A DNA stretch of 37,349 bases, taken from positions 1 through 37,349 of the forward strand of contig CANJBY010000017.1 of the NCBI GenBank assembly GCA_947472735.1. Direction: 5' to 3'. Made by a program: the position numbers and the translations under genes. The number at the start of each line of letters is the position of its first letter. Position 1 is the stretch's first letter. The stretch comes from Sphingomonadaceae bacterium (GTDB lineage: Bacteria > Pseudomonadota > Alphaproteobacteria > Sphingomonadales > Sphingomonadaceae). The notes under the pieces were generated by a model. It saw nothing but the letters and a program-made list of their open reading frames with translations, was not told where the DNA came from and made no database searches. Below, piece after piece: positions 1 to 8,415 of the stretch.

Positions 1-73
1 CTCCGATAGGCTGGTGACCCTAGGGCGCGCACCGCATGGAGGCCATACCGGCCCACCCGTCCACCCCACGTGC

Positions 74-90
74 CGAGTCCTGTCGAAGGG
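74..90. repeat. Possible half copy of a CTTCGACA/TGTCGAAG palindromic repeat
   Basis: The stretch CGAGTCCTGTCGAAGGG lies about 40 bases upstream of purA. It shares the core TGTCGAAGG with the right arm of the complete palindrome inside coaBC (20128-20172). No matching left arm is visible in the 70 bases before it, so this is either a solitary half element or chance. It sits in the untranslated stretch before purA, and the frame of purA stays open through it. Confidence 0.35.
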
Positions 91-129
91 CGCGTGGCGG
101 TTATCCTGGCAGGGTGGAGGACTCTATCC

Positions 130-1419
130 ATGGCTAATGTCACCGTGATCGGCGCCCAGTGGGGCGATGAGGGCAAGGGCAAGATCGTCGACTGGCTGGC
201 CAGCCGTGCGGACGCCGTGGTGCGCTTTCAGGGCGGCCACAATGCCGGTCACACGCTGGTGGTGGGCGATCAGGTCTACAAGCTGAGCTTGCTGCCTTCC
301 GGTATCGTCACCGGGACGCTTTCGATCATCGGCAATGGCGTGGTGCTCGATCCCTGGGCGCTCAAGGCCGAGATCGAAAAGCTCGAAGGGCAAGGCGTTT
401 CGATCACCACCGAGAACTTCGCGATTGCCGATAACTGCCCGCTAATCCTGCCGGTTCACCGCGAACTGGATGGCCTGCGCGAAGCCGCCGCCGGAGCCGG
501 CAAAATCGGCACCACCGGACGCGGCATCGGCCCGGCCTATGAAGACAAGGTCGGCCGCCGCGCGATCCGGGTTTGCGATCTGGCGCACCTCGATACGCTC
601 GATTCGCAGTTCGACCGGCTATGCGCCCATCACGATGCGCTGCGCGCCGGCTTCGGCCAGCCCCCGGTCGACCGTGAAGCGCTGCGGGCCGAGCTCGCCG
701 AAATTGCCCCCTATGTGCTGCAATATGCCCAGCCGGTGTGGAAGCGGTTGAACACCGTGCGCAAGGCCGGGGCACGGATACTGTTCGAAGGCGCGCAAGG
801 CGTGCTGCTCGATGTCGATCACGGCACGTACCCGTTCGTGACCAGTTCCAACACGGTCAGCGGTACGGCCGCATCCGGCTCGGGTCTCGGTCCCTCCGCC
901 ACCGGCTTCGTGCTGGGGATCGTCAAGGCCTATACAACCCGCGTCGGCTCCGGCCCGTTTCCAACCGAGCTGGAAGATGCCGTCGGTCAGCGGCTGGGGG
1001 AACGCGGTCATGAGTTCGGCACGGTCACGGGCCGCAAACGCCGCTGCGGCTGGTTCGATGCAGTGCTGGTGCGCCAGTCCTGCGCCATTTCCGGCGTCAC
1101 CGGCATCGCGCTGACCAAGGTCGACGTGCTCGACGGTTTCGAAAAGGTGCGGATCTGCACGGGTTATCGCCTGAACGGCAAAGTGCTGGACTATTTCCCC
1201 AGCCACGCCGCCGATCAGGCCGCAGTGGAGCCGATCTATGAGGAAATGGACGGCTGGGAAGGCACCACTGCCGGCGCGCGCTCCTGGGCCGATCTGCCGG
1301 CGCAGGCGATCAAGTACATCCAGCGCGTGCAGGAGCTGATCGAGACTCCCGTGGCGCTGGTTTCCACCAGTCCCGAGCGCGAAGATACGATCCTCGTGCG
1401 CGATCCGTTTGTGGATTGA
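130..1419 (+). CDS. purA: Adenylosuccinate synthase
   Basis: Joins IMP and aspartate using GTP to give adenylosuccinate, the first committed step from IMP to AMP, in the cytoplasm. The 429-residue product has the usual family length. It opens with the GTP-binding loop motif [11 protein letters not shown] near residues 8-18, whose Asp is the catalytic base, and continues with GHNAGHT and, later, [13 protein letters not shown] and a GRKRRCGW segment for IMP binding. The frame is open back to position 70, but ATG at 130 is chosen because GGAGG at 116-120 is well spaced before it and the family starts right before this motif. It is apparently monocistronic; a GC-rich hairpin follows at 1426-1451. 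Identification is secure. Confidence 0.97.
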   Translation: MANVTVIGAQWGDEGKGKIVDWLASRADAVVRFQGGHNAGHTLVVGDQVYKLSLLPSGIVTGTLSIIGNGVVLDPWALKAEIEKLEGQGVSITTENFAIADNCPLILPVHRELDGLREAAAGAGKIGTTGRGIGPAYEDKVGRRAIRVCDLAHLDTLDSQFDRLCAHHDALRAGFGQPPVDREALRAELAEIAPYVLQYAQPVWKRLNTVRKAGARILFEGAQGVLLDVDHGTYPFVTSSNTVSGTAASGSGLGPSATGFVLGIVKAYTTRVGSGPFPTELEDAVGQRLGERGHEFGTVTGRKRRCGWFDAVLVRQSCAISGVTGIALTKVDVLDGFEKVRICTGYRLNGKVLDYFPSHAADQAAVEPIYEEMDGWEGTTAGARSWADLPAQAIKYIQRVQELIETPVALVSTSPEREDTILVRDPFVD

Positions 1420-1425
1420 ACGGAT

Positions 1426-1451
1426 GCGGCGGGCGGTCGTCTGCCCGCCGC
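1426..1451 (+). terminator. GC-rich hairpin after purA
   Basis: GCGGCGGGC (1426-1434) and GCCCGCCGC (1443-1451) form a perfect 9-bp stem with an 8-base loop, starting 7 bases after the purA stop. There is no run of T after it, so it is not a classical intrinsic terminator. It may stabilise the 3' end or help stop transcription with Rho. Confidence 0.4.
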
Positions 1452-1580
1452 CCGTCAATGCCGTGTTGATCGCGATGGGGCTGAGTGCGGCCATTCGTTG
1501 ACCTCCGCGATTCTTGGACGGAGCGCCGAGGCTCCGCGTGGAGTGATCCGGAATTCAGGTTCATTCTGGACCCAGTTTTC

Positions 1581-1608
1581 TTGACATAGACCCTCTTTGT
1601 TCTACTCC
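1581..1608 (+). promoter_or_regulatory. Candidate sigma-70-type promoter of the winged-helix gene
   Basis: A perfect TTGACA at 1581-1586 is followed after 16 bases by TACTCC at 1603-1608, a weak -10. The predicted transcript would start about 15-20 bases before the ATG at 1633. This local stretch is clearly richer in A and T than its surroundings. Confidence 0.5.
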
Positions 1609-1632
1609 TGTTCGAATGAACACGGAGTCGCA

Positions 1633-2634
1633 ATGATGCCGCCAATCCAGTATTCCTATGGTCAGTTGGCAGATGATGCGACCGGCTTTCCCCTCACCGT
1701 CTCGATTTTTGCCCAATTGCCGCACAGCCGGACCCAGATTCGAGAAGATGCCAATGCTGCCGGGCTGAGGGTCGCGCAGGACGCGGATCTCGACGTTTTG
1801 CTGGAGGGAGAGGCGCGCCCGCTGGGGGAGATCGTGCTGGTCGATTGCCCGCAGGTTGATGCCGTGCTGCTCGCCGCGCTGTCCCGGCTCGATCTGCGCG
1901 CCGCGCATTGCGGAGCGCAACTGGTGGTGTCCACGTCGGTCGAGGCGCTGGAAGATGTCTTCGCCTGTCTCGATCACTCCGCTCCGCAGATTCTCGTCGC
2001 GCCCAGCCGGGGGGACCGGGTGATCGCGCTGGGCCGGGCGCTCGCACGGTGCTCGGTCACCAGACTGCGCGAGCTTTCGGACGACGACCGTCTCGCGCTG
2101 CTGCGGTTGACCGAGCAGGTCAGTGAAATTGCCCAGCGGCTTGACCGGCTTTCGCAGCCCGCGCAGCCGCCGCACGGTAGCGTGGCCGATGGCAGCGCCT
2201 TTCGTTTCGAAGCGCCGCGCAGCACCTATGCCGCACCCGACGCTGACAGTTCGGCTGAGCGCCTGCTCCGGGCGACCCGTCCAGCGCTTCCGGACCCCCG
2301 GCTGGTGCGGCGGATCGTACGCCAGCGCCAGTTGCGCGCCCGGTTCTTCGATGGCGAACTGTTTGCCGATCCGGCCTGGGACATGCTGCTCGATCTTACC
2401 GCGGCCCGAGCCGAGCACAACCGCGTCTCGGTGACGTCCTTGTGCATCGCCAGCGGGGTCCCCCCGACCACTGCGCTGCGCTGGATCACGCAGATGACTG
2501 AGGCCGGACTGCTCGAGCGGGTTGAGGACGAGTCAGACCGCCGCCGCGCGTTCATCACGCTGACCGACAAGGCAGCCGATGCCATGGCACGCTTCTTCGG
2601 CGAGATCGGCAGCGCCGCCGCCCGCATGGTATGA
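1633..2634 (+). CDS. Winged-helix (MarR-like) DNA-binding protein with receiver-like N-terminal half
   Basis: A 333-residue probable transcription regulator. The C-terminal ~110 residues read as a MarR-type winged helix: a helix-rich lead-in (WDMLLDLTAARAE), a recognition-helix region (SGVPPTTALRWITQMTEAGLL) and a wing (ERVEDESDRRRAFITLT). The N-terminal ~125 residues alternate strands and helices and include EIVLVDCPQVDA and QILVAPSRGDRVIALGRAL, resembling a response-regulator fold, but I cannot identify a complete phosphoacceptor site. A linker rich in Arg, Pro and Ala joins them. ATG at 1633 (another follows at 1636) is chosen over a start at 1597 because GGAG at 1624-1627 is placed correctly. 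The target genes cannot be told from the sequence. Confidence 0.8.
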   Translation: MMPPIQYSYGQLADDATGFPLTVSIFAQLPHSRTQIREDANAAGLRVAQDADLDVLLEGEARPLGEIVLVDCPQVDAVLLAALSRLDLRAAHCGAQLVVSTSVEALEDVFACLDHSAPQILVAPSRGDRVIALGRALARCSVTRLRELSDDDRLALLRLTEQVSEIAQRLDRLSQPAQPPHGSVADGSAFRFEAPRSTYAAPDADSSAERLLRATRPALPDPRLVRRIVRQRQLRARFFDGELFADPAWDMLLDLTAARAEHNRVSVTSLCIASGVPPTTALRWITQMTEAGLLERVEDESDRRRAFITLTDKAADAMARFFGEIGSAAARMV

Positions 2635-2677
2635 GCAAGAACTGCGGGCAGGCGCGCGCGGCCGTTTGACCGGCCGG

Positions 2678-3199
2678 TCAGTTGTTGCGGATCGAGCTGG
2701 TGTACTTGTCGATGCAGCGGCCGACCAGATCACGCATTTCCTCGTTGGCCCGGCTCTGGATTTCGCTGGCGCGCCAGTTGAACAGGGTGCCGATGTTACA
2801 CCACGTGATCGAGGCCCAGTGCTTCTGGTTGTTGACCGGGTTGTAGACGTTGGTGCCAGTGGAGAATTCCAGCTCGACATAAGCGGCGCAGTGCGTGAGC
2901 TGTTCGCCCGAGTTGTTCTGCTGGCGCAGCGCGGTGAGCGAAAAATACATTACCAGCGCTCGGTCCGCAAAGTAATCGTCCTGCGACCCGATCTTGATGC
3001 CGCGGTTGCGCAATGCCGACTGAACCGTCGAGACGGCCTGGCTGTGATGCAGGTTGCAGGCGTTGTTCTGGTCATCGTCGTCGTCGGACGCGCTGACATA
3101 GACTGGCGGAATATCGGCCGCATAGGCGGTGGAACTGACGATCCCGGCCGCAACCGGGAGCGCAGCGGCGATCAGCTTCAGCTTGAAAATCGCAGTAAT
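2678..3199 (-). CDS. Small exported cysteine-containing protein, probable AUU start
   Basis: I do not recognise the family. Read from ATT at 3199 the product is 173 residues. It begins with a textbook signal peptide: two Lys near residues 6 and 8, a hydrophobic run, then STAYA before the predicted cleavage after residue 27. The mature part has an acidic patch (SDDDDD) and four cysteines, enough for two disulfides, and ends in KYTSSIRNN. Upstream the frame is closed by TAG at 3212-3214. AGAGGGG (3213-3207, minus strand) sits 7 bases before ATT, as a ribosome site should, and no ATG, GTG or TTG occurs in frame until TTG at 3013, which would remove the signal peptide. The gene runs divergently from the M16 peptidase gene. 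It is probably periplasmic; function unknown. Confidence 0.72.
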   Translation of the reverse strand: MTAIFKLKLIAAALPVAAGIVSSTAYAADIPPVYVSASDDDDDQNNACNLHHSQAVSTVQSALRNRGIKIGSQDDYFADRALVMYFSLTALRQQNNSGEQLTHCAAYVELEFSTGTNVYNPVNNQKHWASITWCNIGTLFNWRASEIQSRANEEMRDLVGRCIDKYTSSIRNN

Positions 3200-3252
3200 G
3201 GCTTTGCCCCTCTAGATGAAGCGCGCGATGTTCGCGTCGCTCCGTCGACCGA

Positions 3253-3258
3253 ATTATC
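3253..3258 (-). promoter_or_regulatory. Candidate extended -10 for the exported cysteine protein
   Basis: On the minus strand TGTGATAAT (-10 hexamer GATAAT at 3258-3253, with an upstream TG) would give a transcript beginning about 45-50 bases before the proposed AUU start. No good -35 is visible at the ideal distance, which fits an extended -10 promoter, but this is only a pattern match. Confidence 0.4.
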
Positions 3259-3294
3259 ACATCGGCGGTTTGAGCCAATAGCGGCAATTGCTTC

Positions 3295-3326
3295 TGACAA
3301 CATTTGTCATGCCTAACACGGGTTAG
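3295..3326. promoter_or_regulatory. Two adjacent perfect inverted repeats in a divergent promoter region
   Basis: TGACAA-CAT-TTGTCA (3295-3309) and CTAAC-ACGG-GTTAG (3313-3326) lie three bases apart in the 180-base gap between the leftward exported protein and the rightward M16 peptidase gene. TTGTCA at 3304-3309 could also be a -35 for the M16 gene. The arrangement suggests operator half-sites for one or two dimeric regulators. Confidence 0.45.
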
Positions 3327-3379
3327 TCATTCGCACCTGTTCACTGGCGCTTAATCCCGGCCACCCCTATAGCTTGCGC

Positions 3380-6283
3380 ATGAACTTGCCGAAACGCGCC
3401 ACTCCGCGCCTCGCTTGCCTCCTTCCGCTCTTGTTGCTGGCAGCTCCGGCAAGTTCTGCGCCAGCGCCTTCAACCGAGGTCCCCTGGCTTTACAAGAACT
3501 CGGACGTCCCGCCTGATCGCGAGTGGACTTTTGGCGAACTGCCCAACGGGCTGCGCTATGCGGTACGCCACAACGGCGTGCCGCCCGGCCAGGTTTCGAT
3601 CCGGATCCGCATGGACGTCGGCTCGCTGTACGAAACGCCATCGGAAAGCGGCTATGCCCATCTGCTGGAGCATCTGGTTTTTCGCCAGTCACGCTATCTG
3701 GGGCAGGCCGAGGCTATTCCGACCTGGCAGCGCCTCGGCGCGACTTTCGGCAGCGACACCAATGCCGAGACCAGCCCGACGCAGACCGTGTTCAAGCTGG
3801 ACCTGCCGAACGCCACGCCCGCCGCATTGGATGAAAGCTTCAAGCTCCTTTCCGGGATGATCGCAGCACCGGTACTGTCAGAGGCCAACGTCCGCACCGA
3901 AGTGCCCATCGTGCTCGCAGAAATGCGCGAGCGTGGTGGGACAGCGCTGCGAGTGCAGGATGCCACCCGCGCAACGTTCTATGCCGGGCAGCCGCTGGCC
4001 GATCATGCCCCGATCGGCACCGCCGCGACATTGCAAGGCGCGCGCCAGGCGACGGTACAGGCCTTCTATTCGCGCTGGTATCGCCCGCAGAACGCCGTCA
4101 TCGTCGTCGCCGGTGACGTCGAGCCGCAGCAGCTGACGGCGGTGGTGACCAAGTGGTTCGGCGGTTGGAAGGGCAAGGGCAAGCCAGTACCCGCTCCTAC
4201 CTTTGGCGACCCGGTGGCGCCCGCCGGGGTCGATCCGGCCAATCCGGTGGGTGAAACGAAAGTTCTGGTCGAGCCCGATCTGCCGCGCGGCCTCTCCTGG
4301 GCAATTTTGCGCCCTTGGCGCCAGGTCAACGATTCCATCGTCTATAATCAGGGACTGATGACCGACGCGGTGGCGCAGGCGATCATCAATCGCCGGCTTG
4401 AGGCGCGAGCACGGGGCGGCGGCAGCTACCTGGTCGCGCAAGTCAGTCAGGACGATGTGTCGCGTTCGGTCGACGGAACTTTCATCTCGATCACGCCGCT
4501 CGCAGCAGACTGGCACGCCGCGCTGGGCGACGTGCGCGCGGTTATCGCTGATGCCATGGCCAGTCCGCCAACCGAGGAGGAAATTGCGCGGGAGGTGGCG
4601 GAAATGAACGTCGCTTTCGAAAGCGCGGTGGAGCAGCGCAGTCTGTTGCCCGGTAGCCGGGTGGCTGACGATCTGGTCAACGCGCTCGACATCCGTGAGA
4701 CTGTTGCCTCGCCCGAGACGGTGCACGACATTTTCCGCCGATCAATCCCGTTGTTCACGCCGCAGGCGGTGCTGCAGCATACCCGCACCCTGTTCGCCGG
4801 CACGGTGACCCGGGCAATCTATATCACGCCAAAGGCCGGCGAGGGCGATGCCGCAGCGATCAAGCAAGCGCTGCTGGCGCCGGTAACGCCGGACGCCGGG
4901 GCGCGTCTGGCAAGCAAACCGATCTCGTTCGATCAGCTAGCTCCGATCGGCACCCCGGCCGAGCCGACGGCGGTGACCCAGACCAGCTTGCTCGGAATCG
5001 AGCAGGTAGAGTTCGCCAATGGTGTCAAAGCGCTGATCTGGCCGACGCAGGACGATCCCGGCCGGGCTACGGTCAAAGTCCGGTGGGGCGCAGGATATCG
5101 GGCCTTTCAGCCGGCCGATGCACCGTATGTGGCGTTGGGCGACATGGCGCTGGTCGGCTCCGGAGTCGGTACGCTCGGCCAGGAAGAGCTCGACCGAATC
5201 TCCACCGGGCGCAAGATGGGTTTCGACTTCAAGATTGACGATGCGGCGTTCACCTTGAGTGCGCAGACGAGGCCCGCCGACATCGAGGACCAGATCTATC
5301 TGTTCGCGGCCAAGTTCGCCATGCCGCGCTGGGATACCAACCCGGTACTGCGGGCCAAGGCCGCGCTGCAACTGCAATACGAATCCTACGCCACTTCGCC
5401 GCAGGGCGTGCTAGAACGCGACTTGCGCTTCTACCAGCGCGATCGCGATCCCCGGTATCGCACGCCGACGCCACAGGAACTGGAGCGCACCACGCCCGAC
5501 GGCTTTCGCCGCGTGTGGGAGCCGGTCCTAGCTCAGGGACCGATCGAAGTGCAGGTGTTCGGGGATTTTGACCGGACCAAGATAATTGCAGCGCTCGGCC
5601 GGACGTTCGGAGCGCTCAAGCCGCGTCCGCCGCTTCCCGAGGCGCAGATCATCGAGCGTACCCGCTTGCCGGCTGCCGCCGGGCCGGTGGTGCTGCGCCA
5701 CCGCGGCGATGCTGACCAGGCGGCGGCGATCATTTCCTGGCCGACCGGCGGCGGCATGGCCGGCATCCATACCTCGCGCGAGTTGCAGATCCTGTCGGAC
5801 CTGTTCACCAACCGCTTGATGGATGCGATGCGCGAGAAGAGCGGGGCAAGCTACGCGCCCCAGGTGATGAGCGACTGGCCAATCGACCTTGAGACCGGCG
5901 GCTCGCTTGCTGCCATGGCCCAGCTCAAGCCTGAGGCCGTGCCGCTGTTCTTCGCCACGGCGCAGGAAATTGCGCAGGACCTTGTCAACCGGCCCGCCAC
6001 CGAAGACGAGATTGCCCGCGTGGTCGAACCGCTGCGCCAGCAGATCACCCGCGCCTCCACCAGCACGGCCTTTTTCATGTATCAGGTGGAAGGGGGCACC
6101 CAGGATCCCGTCCGCTTTGCCGCGGTCCGCTCGATCCTCACGGACTACACCCGGACTTCGCCGCTGCGGCTCCAGACGCTGGCGCGGCGCTTCCTGGACA
6201 ACGGCCGGGCGTGGAAGCTGGCCGTAATCCCGGAAGGGCAGGCGCTGGCGACCCAGGTGCCGGCCGCTGTCAGGAGCCGATAG
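3380..6283 (+). CDS. Periplasmic M16 family zinc metallopeptidase (two-half pitrilysin type)
   Basis: A 967-residue zinc protease likely to degrade peptides in the periplasm. Residues 1-28 are a signal peptide (LLPLLLLAAPASSA). The inverted zinc motif HLLEH occupies residues 94-98 and a third ligand Glu lies near residue 174, about 76 residues on, as in M16 enzymes. The second, non-catalytic M16 half starts near residue 540 (VEFANGVKALIW). Length fits the ~950-residue bacterial secreted M16 group. ATG at 3380 is preferred; TTG at 3374 is possible and no strong ribosome site distinguishes them. A second M16 gene of almost equal length lies at 30369-33278. The substrate is not evident. Confidence 0.92.
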   Translation: MNLPKRATPRLACLLPLLLLAAPASSAPAPSTEVPWLYKNSDVPPDREWTFGELPNGLRYAVRHNGVPPGQVSIRIRMDVGSLYETPSESGYAHLLEHLVFRQSRYLGQAEAIPTWQRLGATFGSDTNAETSPTQTVFKLDLPNATPAALDESFKLLSGMIAAPVLSEANVRTEVPIVLAEMRERGGTALRVQDATRATFYAGQPLADHAPIGTAATLQGARQATVQAFYSRWYRPQNAVIVVAGDVEPQQLTAVVTKWFGGWKGKGKPVPAPTFGDPVAPAGVDPANPVGETKVLVEPDLPRGLSWAILRPWRQVNDSIVYNQGLMTDAVAQAIINRRLEARARGGGSYLVAQVSQDDVSRSVDGTFISITPLAADWHAALGDVRAVIADAMASPPTEEEIAREVAEMNVAFESAVEQRSLLPGSRVADDLVNALDIRETVASPETVHDIFRRSIPLFTPQAVLQHTRTLFAGTVTRAIYITPKAGEGDAAAIKQALLAPVTPDAGARLASKPISFDQLAPIGTPAEPTAVTQTSLLGIEQVEFANGVKALIWPTQDDPGRATVKVRWGAGYRAFQPADAPYVALGDMALVGSGVGTLGQEELDRISTGRKMGFDFKIDDAAFTLSAQTRPADIEDQIYLFAAKFAMPRWDTNPVLRAKAALQLQYESYATSPQGVLERDLRFYQRDRDPRYRTPTPQELERTTPDGFRRVWEPVLAQGPIEVQVFGDFDRTKIIAALGRTFGALKPRPPLPEAQIIERTRLPAAAGPVVLRHRGDADQAAAIISWPTGGGMAGIHTSRELQILSDLFTNRLMDAMREKSGASYAPQVMSDWPIDLETGGSLAAMAQLKPEAVPLFFATAQEIAQDLVNRPATEDEIARVVEPLRQQITRASTSTAFFMYQVEGGTQDPVRFAAVRSILTDYTRTSPLRLQTLARRFLDNGRAWKLAVIPEGQALATQVPAAVRSR

Positions 6284-6370
6284 CGAAACCGCGCCATCCC
6301 GCACAATTCCTTGCTTTCCATCACGGCGCTGGGGCGCTAAGGGCCGCCCCTTGCGAAAGGAGCAGGCAAA

Positions 6371-7744
6371 GTGGCAAGCAACTGGACCCCCGAGAGCTGG
6401 AAATCGCGCGAGGCGCGGCATCTTCCGGCCTATCTTGATGCCGAGGAACTCGGCCGGGTGGAGCACAAGCTGGCCAACTTTCCGCCGCTCGTCTTCGCTG
6501 GTGAGGCACGCGCGCTCAAGGCTGATCTGGCCAATGTAGCAGCGGGCAAGGGCTTCCTGCTGCAAGGCGGGGACTGCGCCGAAAGTTTCGCGGAATTCCA
6601 TCCGAACAACATCCGCGACACGTTCCGCGTGCTGCTGCAGATGGCGGTGGTGCTGACTTTCGCCAGCAAGCAGCCGGTGGTCAAGGTCGGCCGCATGGCC
6701 GGCCAGTTCGCCAAGCCGCGCTCGGCGCCCACCGAGACGCAGGGCGGCGTCGAACTGCCCAGCTACCTCGGCGACATCATCAACGGGATCGACTTCGATG
6801 CCGACTCCCGCCGCAACCAACCTGACCGTATGCTCGAGGCCTATAGCCAGTCGGCCGCGACACTCAATTTGCTCCGCGCTTTTTCCAGCGGCGGCTATGC
6901 CAATCTGCGCCAGGTCCACAAATGGACGCTGGACCATATCGGACGCAGCCCCTGGGCGCAGAAGTTCTCCGAAACCGCCGACCGCATCGGCGAGGCGCTG
7001 GACTTCATGGAGGCTTGCGGGATCGATCCGCAGACCGTGCCGCAGCTCAAGGGCACCAGCTTCTACACCAGCCATGAAGCGCTTCTGCTGCAGTACGAGC
7101 AGGCGCTGACCCGTCAGGATTCGCTCACCGGTGACTGGTACGATTGCTCGGCTCACATGCTGTGGATCGGCGATCGCACCCGCTTCGACGATTCGGCGCA
7201 TGTCGAATTCCTGCGCGGGGTCGGCAATCCGATCGGCATGAAGTGTGGGCCCAGCCTTGAGCCGGACGCGCTGCTGCGGATGCTCGACACGCTCAATCCG
7301 GCGCGCGAGCCGGGACGGATGACCCTGATCAGCCGTTTCGGTGACGACAAGGTCGAGGCCGGCCTCCCCGCGCTGGTCCGTGCGGTGAAGCGTGAAGGCC
7401 ATCCGGTCGTGTGGTCCTGCGATCCGATGCACGGCAACGTGATCAAGGCCAACAACGGCTACAAGACCCGTCCGTTCGACCGCATCCTGGGCGAAGTGCG
7501 TGGCTTCTTCGCGGTGCACCGGGCCGAAGGCACGCACGCTGGCGGAATCCACATCGAGATGACCGGACAGGACGTGACCGAATGCGTCGGCGGCGCAGTG
7601 GCAATCAGCCACGAGGCGCTGGCGGACCGCTATCACACCCACTGCGATCCCCGACTCAACGCGGCCCAGTCGATCGAGCTGGCCTTCCTGCTCGCCGAGA
7701 TGCTCAACCTGGAAGCGGTCGAACGCGCCCAGCGCGCGGCGTGA
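6371..7744 (+). CDS. Type II 3-deoxy-7-phosphoheptulonate (DAHP) synthase
   Basis: Condenses phosphoenolpyruvate and erythrose 4-phosphate to DAHP, the first step of the shikimate pathway. The 457-residue protein is of the plant-like/class II form: [10 protein letters not shown] near residues 65-73 carries the metal-binding Cys, followed by [40 protein letters not shown] and THCDPRLN, covering the metal and substrate residues. It starts with GTG at 6371, preceded by AAAGGAG with ideal spacing. The stop overlaps the start of the following methyltransferase gene, so the two are translationally coupled. I saw no clear leader-peptide attenuator in the 87-base upstream gap. Type II enzymes are often called AroF, AroG or AroH in different organisms, so I give no symbol. 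Confidence 0.96.
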   Translation: MASNWTPESWKSREARHLPAYLDAEELGRVEHKLANFPPLVFAGEARALKADLANVAAGKGFLLQGGDCAESFAEFHPNNIRDTFRVLLQMAVVLTFASKQPVVKVGRMAGQFAKPRSAPTETQGGVELPSYLGDIINGIDFDADSRRNQPDRMLEAYSQSAATLNLLRAFSSGGYANLRQVHKWTLDHIGRSPWAQKFSETADRIGEALDFMEACGIDPQTVPQLKGTSFYTSHEALLLQYEQALTRQDSLTGDWYDCSAHMLWIGDRTRFDDSAHVEFLRGVGNPIGMKCGPSLEPDALLRMLDTLNPAREPGRMTLISRFGDDKVEAGLPALVRAVKREGHPVVWSCDPMHGNVIKANNGYKTRPFDRILGEVRGFFAVHRAEGTHAGGIHIEMTGQDVTECVGGAVAISHEALADRYHTHCDPRLNAAQSIELAFLLAEMLNLEAVERAQRAA

Positions 7745-8415
7745 TCACTCGCCAGCTGCTCGGCACGGCGCAGGTCCCCGGGGGCGAGGAGCTGCGGCTG
7801 TTCGCCCACGATCGCGATTTCATGATCGTGATGGGCCACAATGAACTGATGAGCACGCGCATGCGCAGCTCGGAAGAAGCGCTGGCAACGATGACGCTTG
7901 AGCGGCTTGACCACCCGGCCGCGCCGCGCCTGCTGATCGGCGGCTATGGCATGGGCTTCACCCTGCGGGCCGCGCTCGCCAAGGTCGGCCCCAATGCCCA
8001 TCTGACCGTTGCGGAACTGGTACCCGAGATCATCGAATGGGCGCGCGGGCCGATGGCAGCACTGACCGACGGCTGTCTGGATGACCGGCGCGTGCTGCTC
8101 CGCACCAGCGATGTGGCTGACGCCATCCTGCTTGCTCCCGACCCGTTCGATGCGATCTTGCTGGATGTCGACAATGGACCCGACGGACTGGTCCGCGACG
8201 AAAACTACCGGTTGTATTCACGGGGCGGACTGCGCAACACGCTGGCAGCCCTGCGCCCGGGTGGAATCCTCGCGGTCTGGTCCGCCGGGCCCGACCCGGG
8301 CTTCACCCGCCGGCTCGATGACGCCGGCTTCGACGTGGAAGAGGTCCAGATCCGCGCCCGCCCGAACGGCAAGGGACCAAAGCACACGATCTGGTTTGCC
8401 CGCAAAGGCGGATAA
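7741..8415 (+). CDS. Spermidine-synthase-like SAM-dependent methyltransferase
   Basis: A 224-residue Rossmann-fold protein related to spermidine synthase. The cofactor loop is [16 protein letters not shown], followed by an acidic residue at the end of the next strand ([15 protein letters not shown]), and by [14 protein letters not shown] and [18 protein letters not shown]. It lacks the long N-terminal beta domain of true spermidine synthases. GTG at 7741 overlaps the TGA of the DAHP synthase gene (GTGA), indicating coupling. Its stop at 8413-8415 directly abuts the stop of the opposing oxidoreductase gene with no spacer. The substrate is unknown; the pairing with DAHP synthase is suggestive but not proof of a role in aromatic metabolism. 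Confidence 0.88.
   Translation: MITRQLLGTAQVPGGEELRLFAHDRDFMIVMGHNELMSTRMRSSEEALATMTLERLDHPAAPRLLIGGYGMGFTLRAALAKVGPNAHLTVAELVPEIIEWARGPMAALTDGCLDDRRVLLRTSDVADAILLAPDPFDAILLDVDNGPDGLVRDENYRLYSRGGLRNTLAALRPGGILAVWSAGPDPGFTRRLDDAGFDVEEVQIRARPNGKGPKHTIWFARKGG

Noticed and set aside
619..1494. 291-codon minus-strand frame over purA
   Set aside because: It is antisense to purA with no family resemblance and no ribosome site.
3072..3287. 71-codon minus-strand frame upstream of the exported cysteine protein
   Set aside because: It is in a different frame from the signal peptide and mature protein, has no ribosome site, and covers the palindrome-containing promoter region.
6331..6350. Hairpin GGGGCG..CGCCCC before the DAHP synthase gene as an attenuator
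   Set aside because: The stem is short, there is no leader peptide with aromatic codons and no T-run; it overlaps the expected 5' leader only by chance as far as can be told.
5528..7642. 704-codon open frame on the minus strand across the M16 and DAHP synthase genes
   Set aside because: It runs antisense to two clearly real genes, has no recognisable domain, and such long shadows are expected from high-GC codon use.
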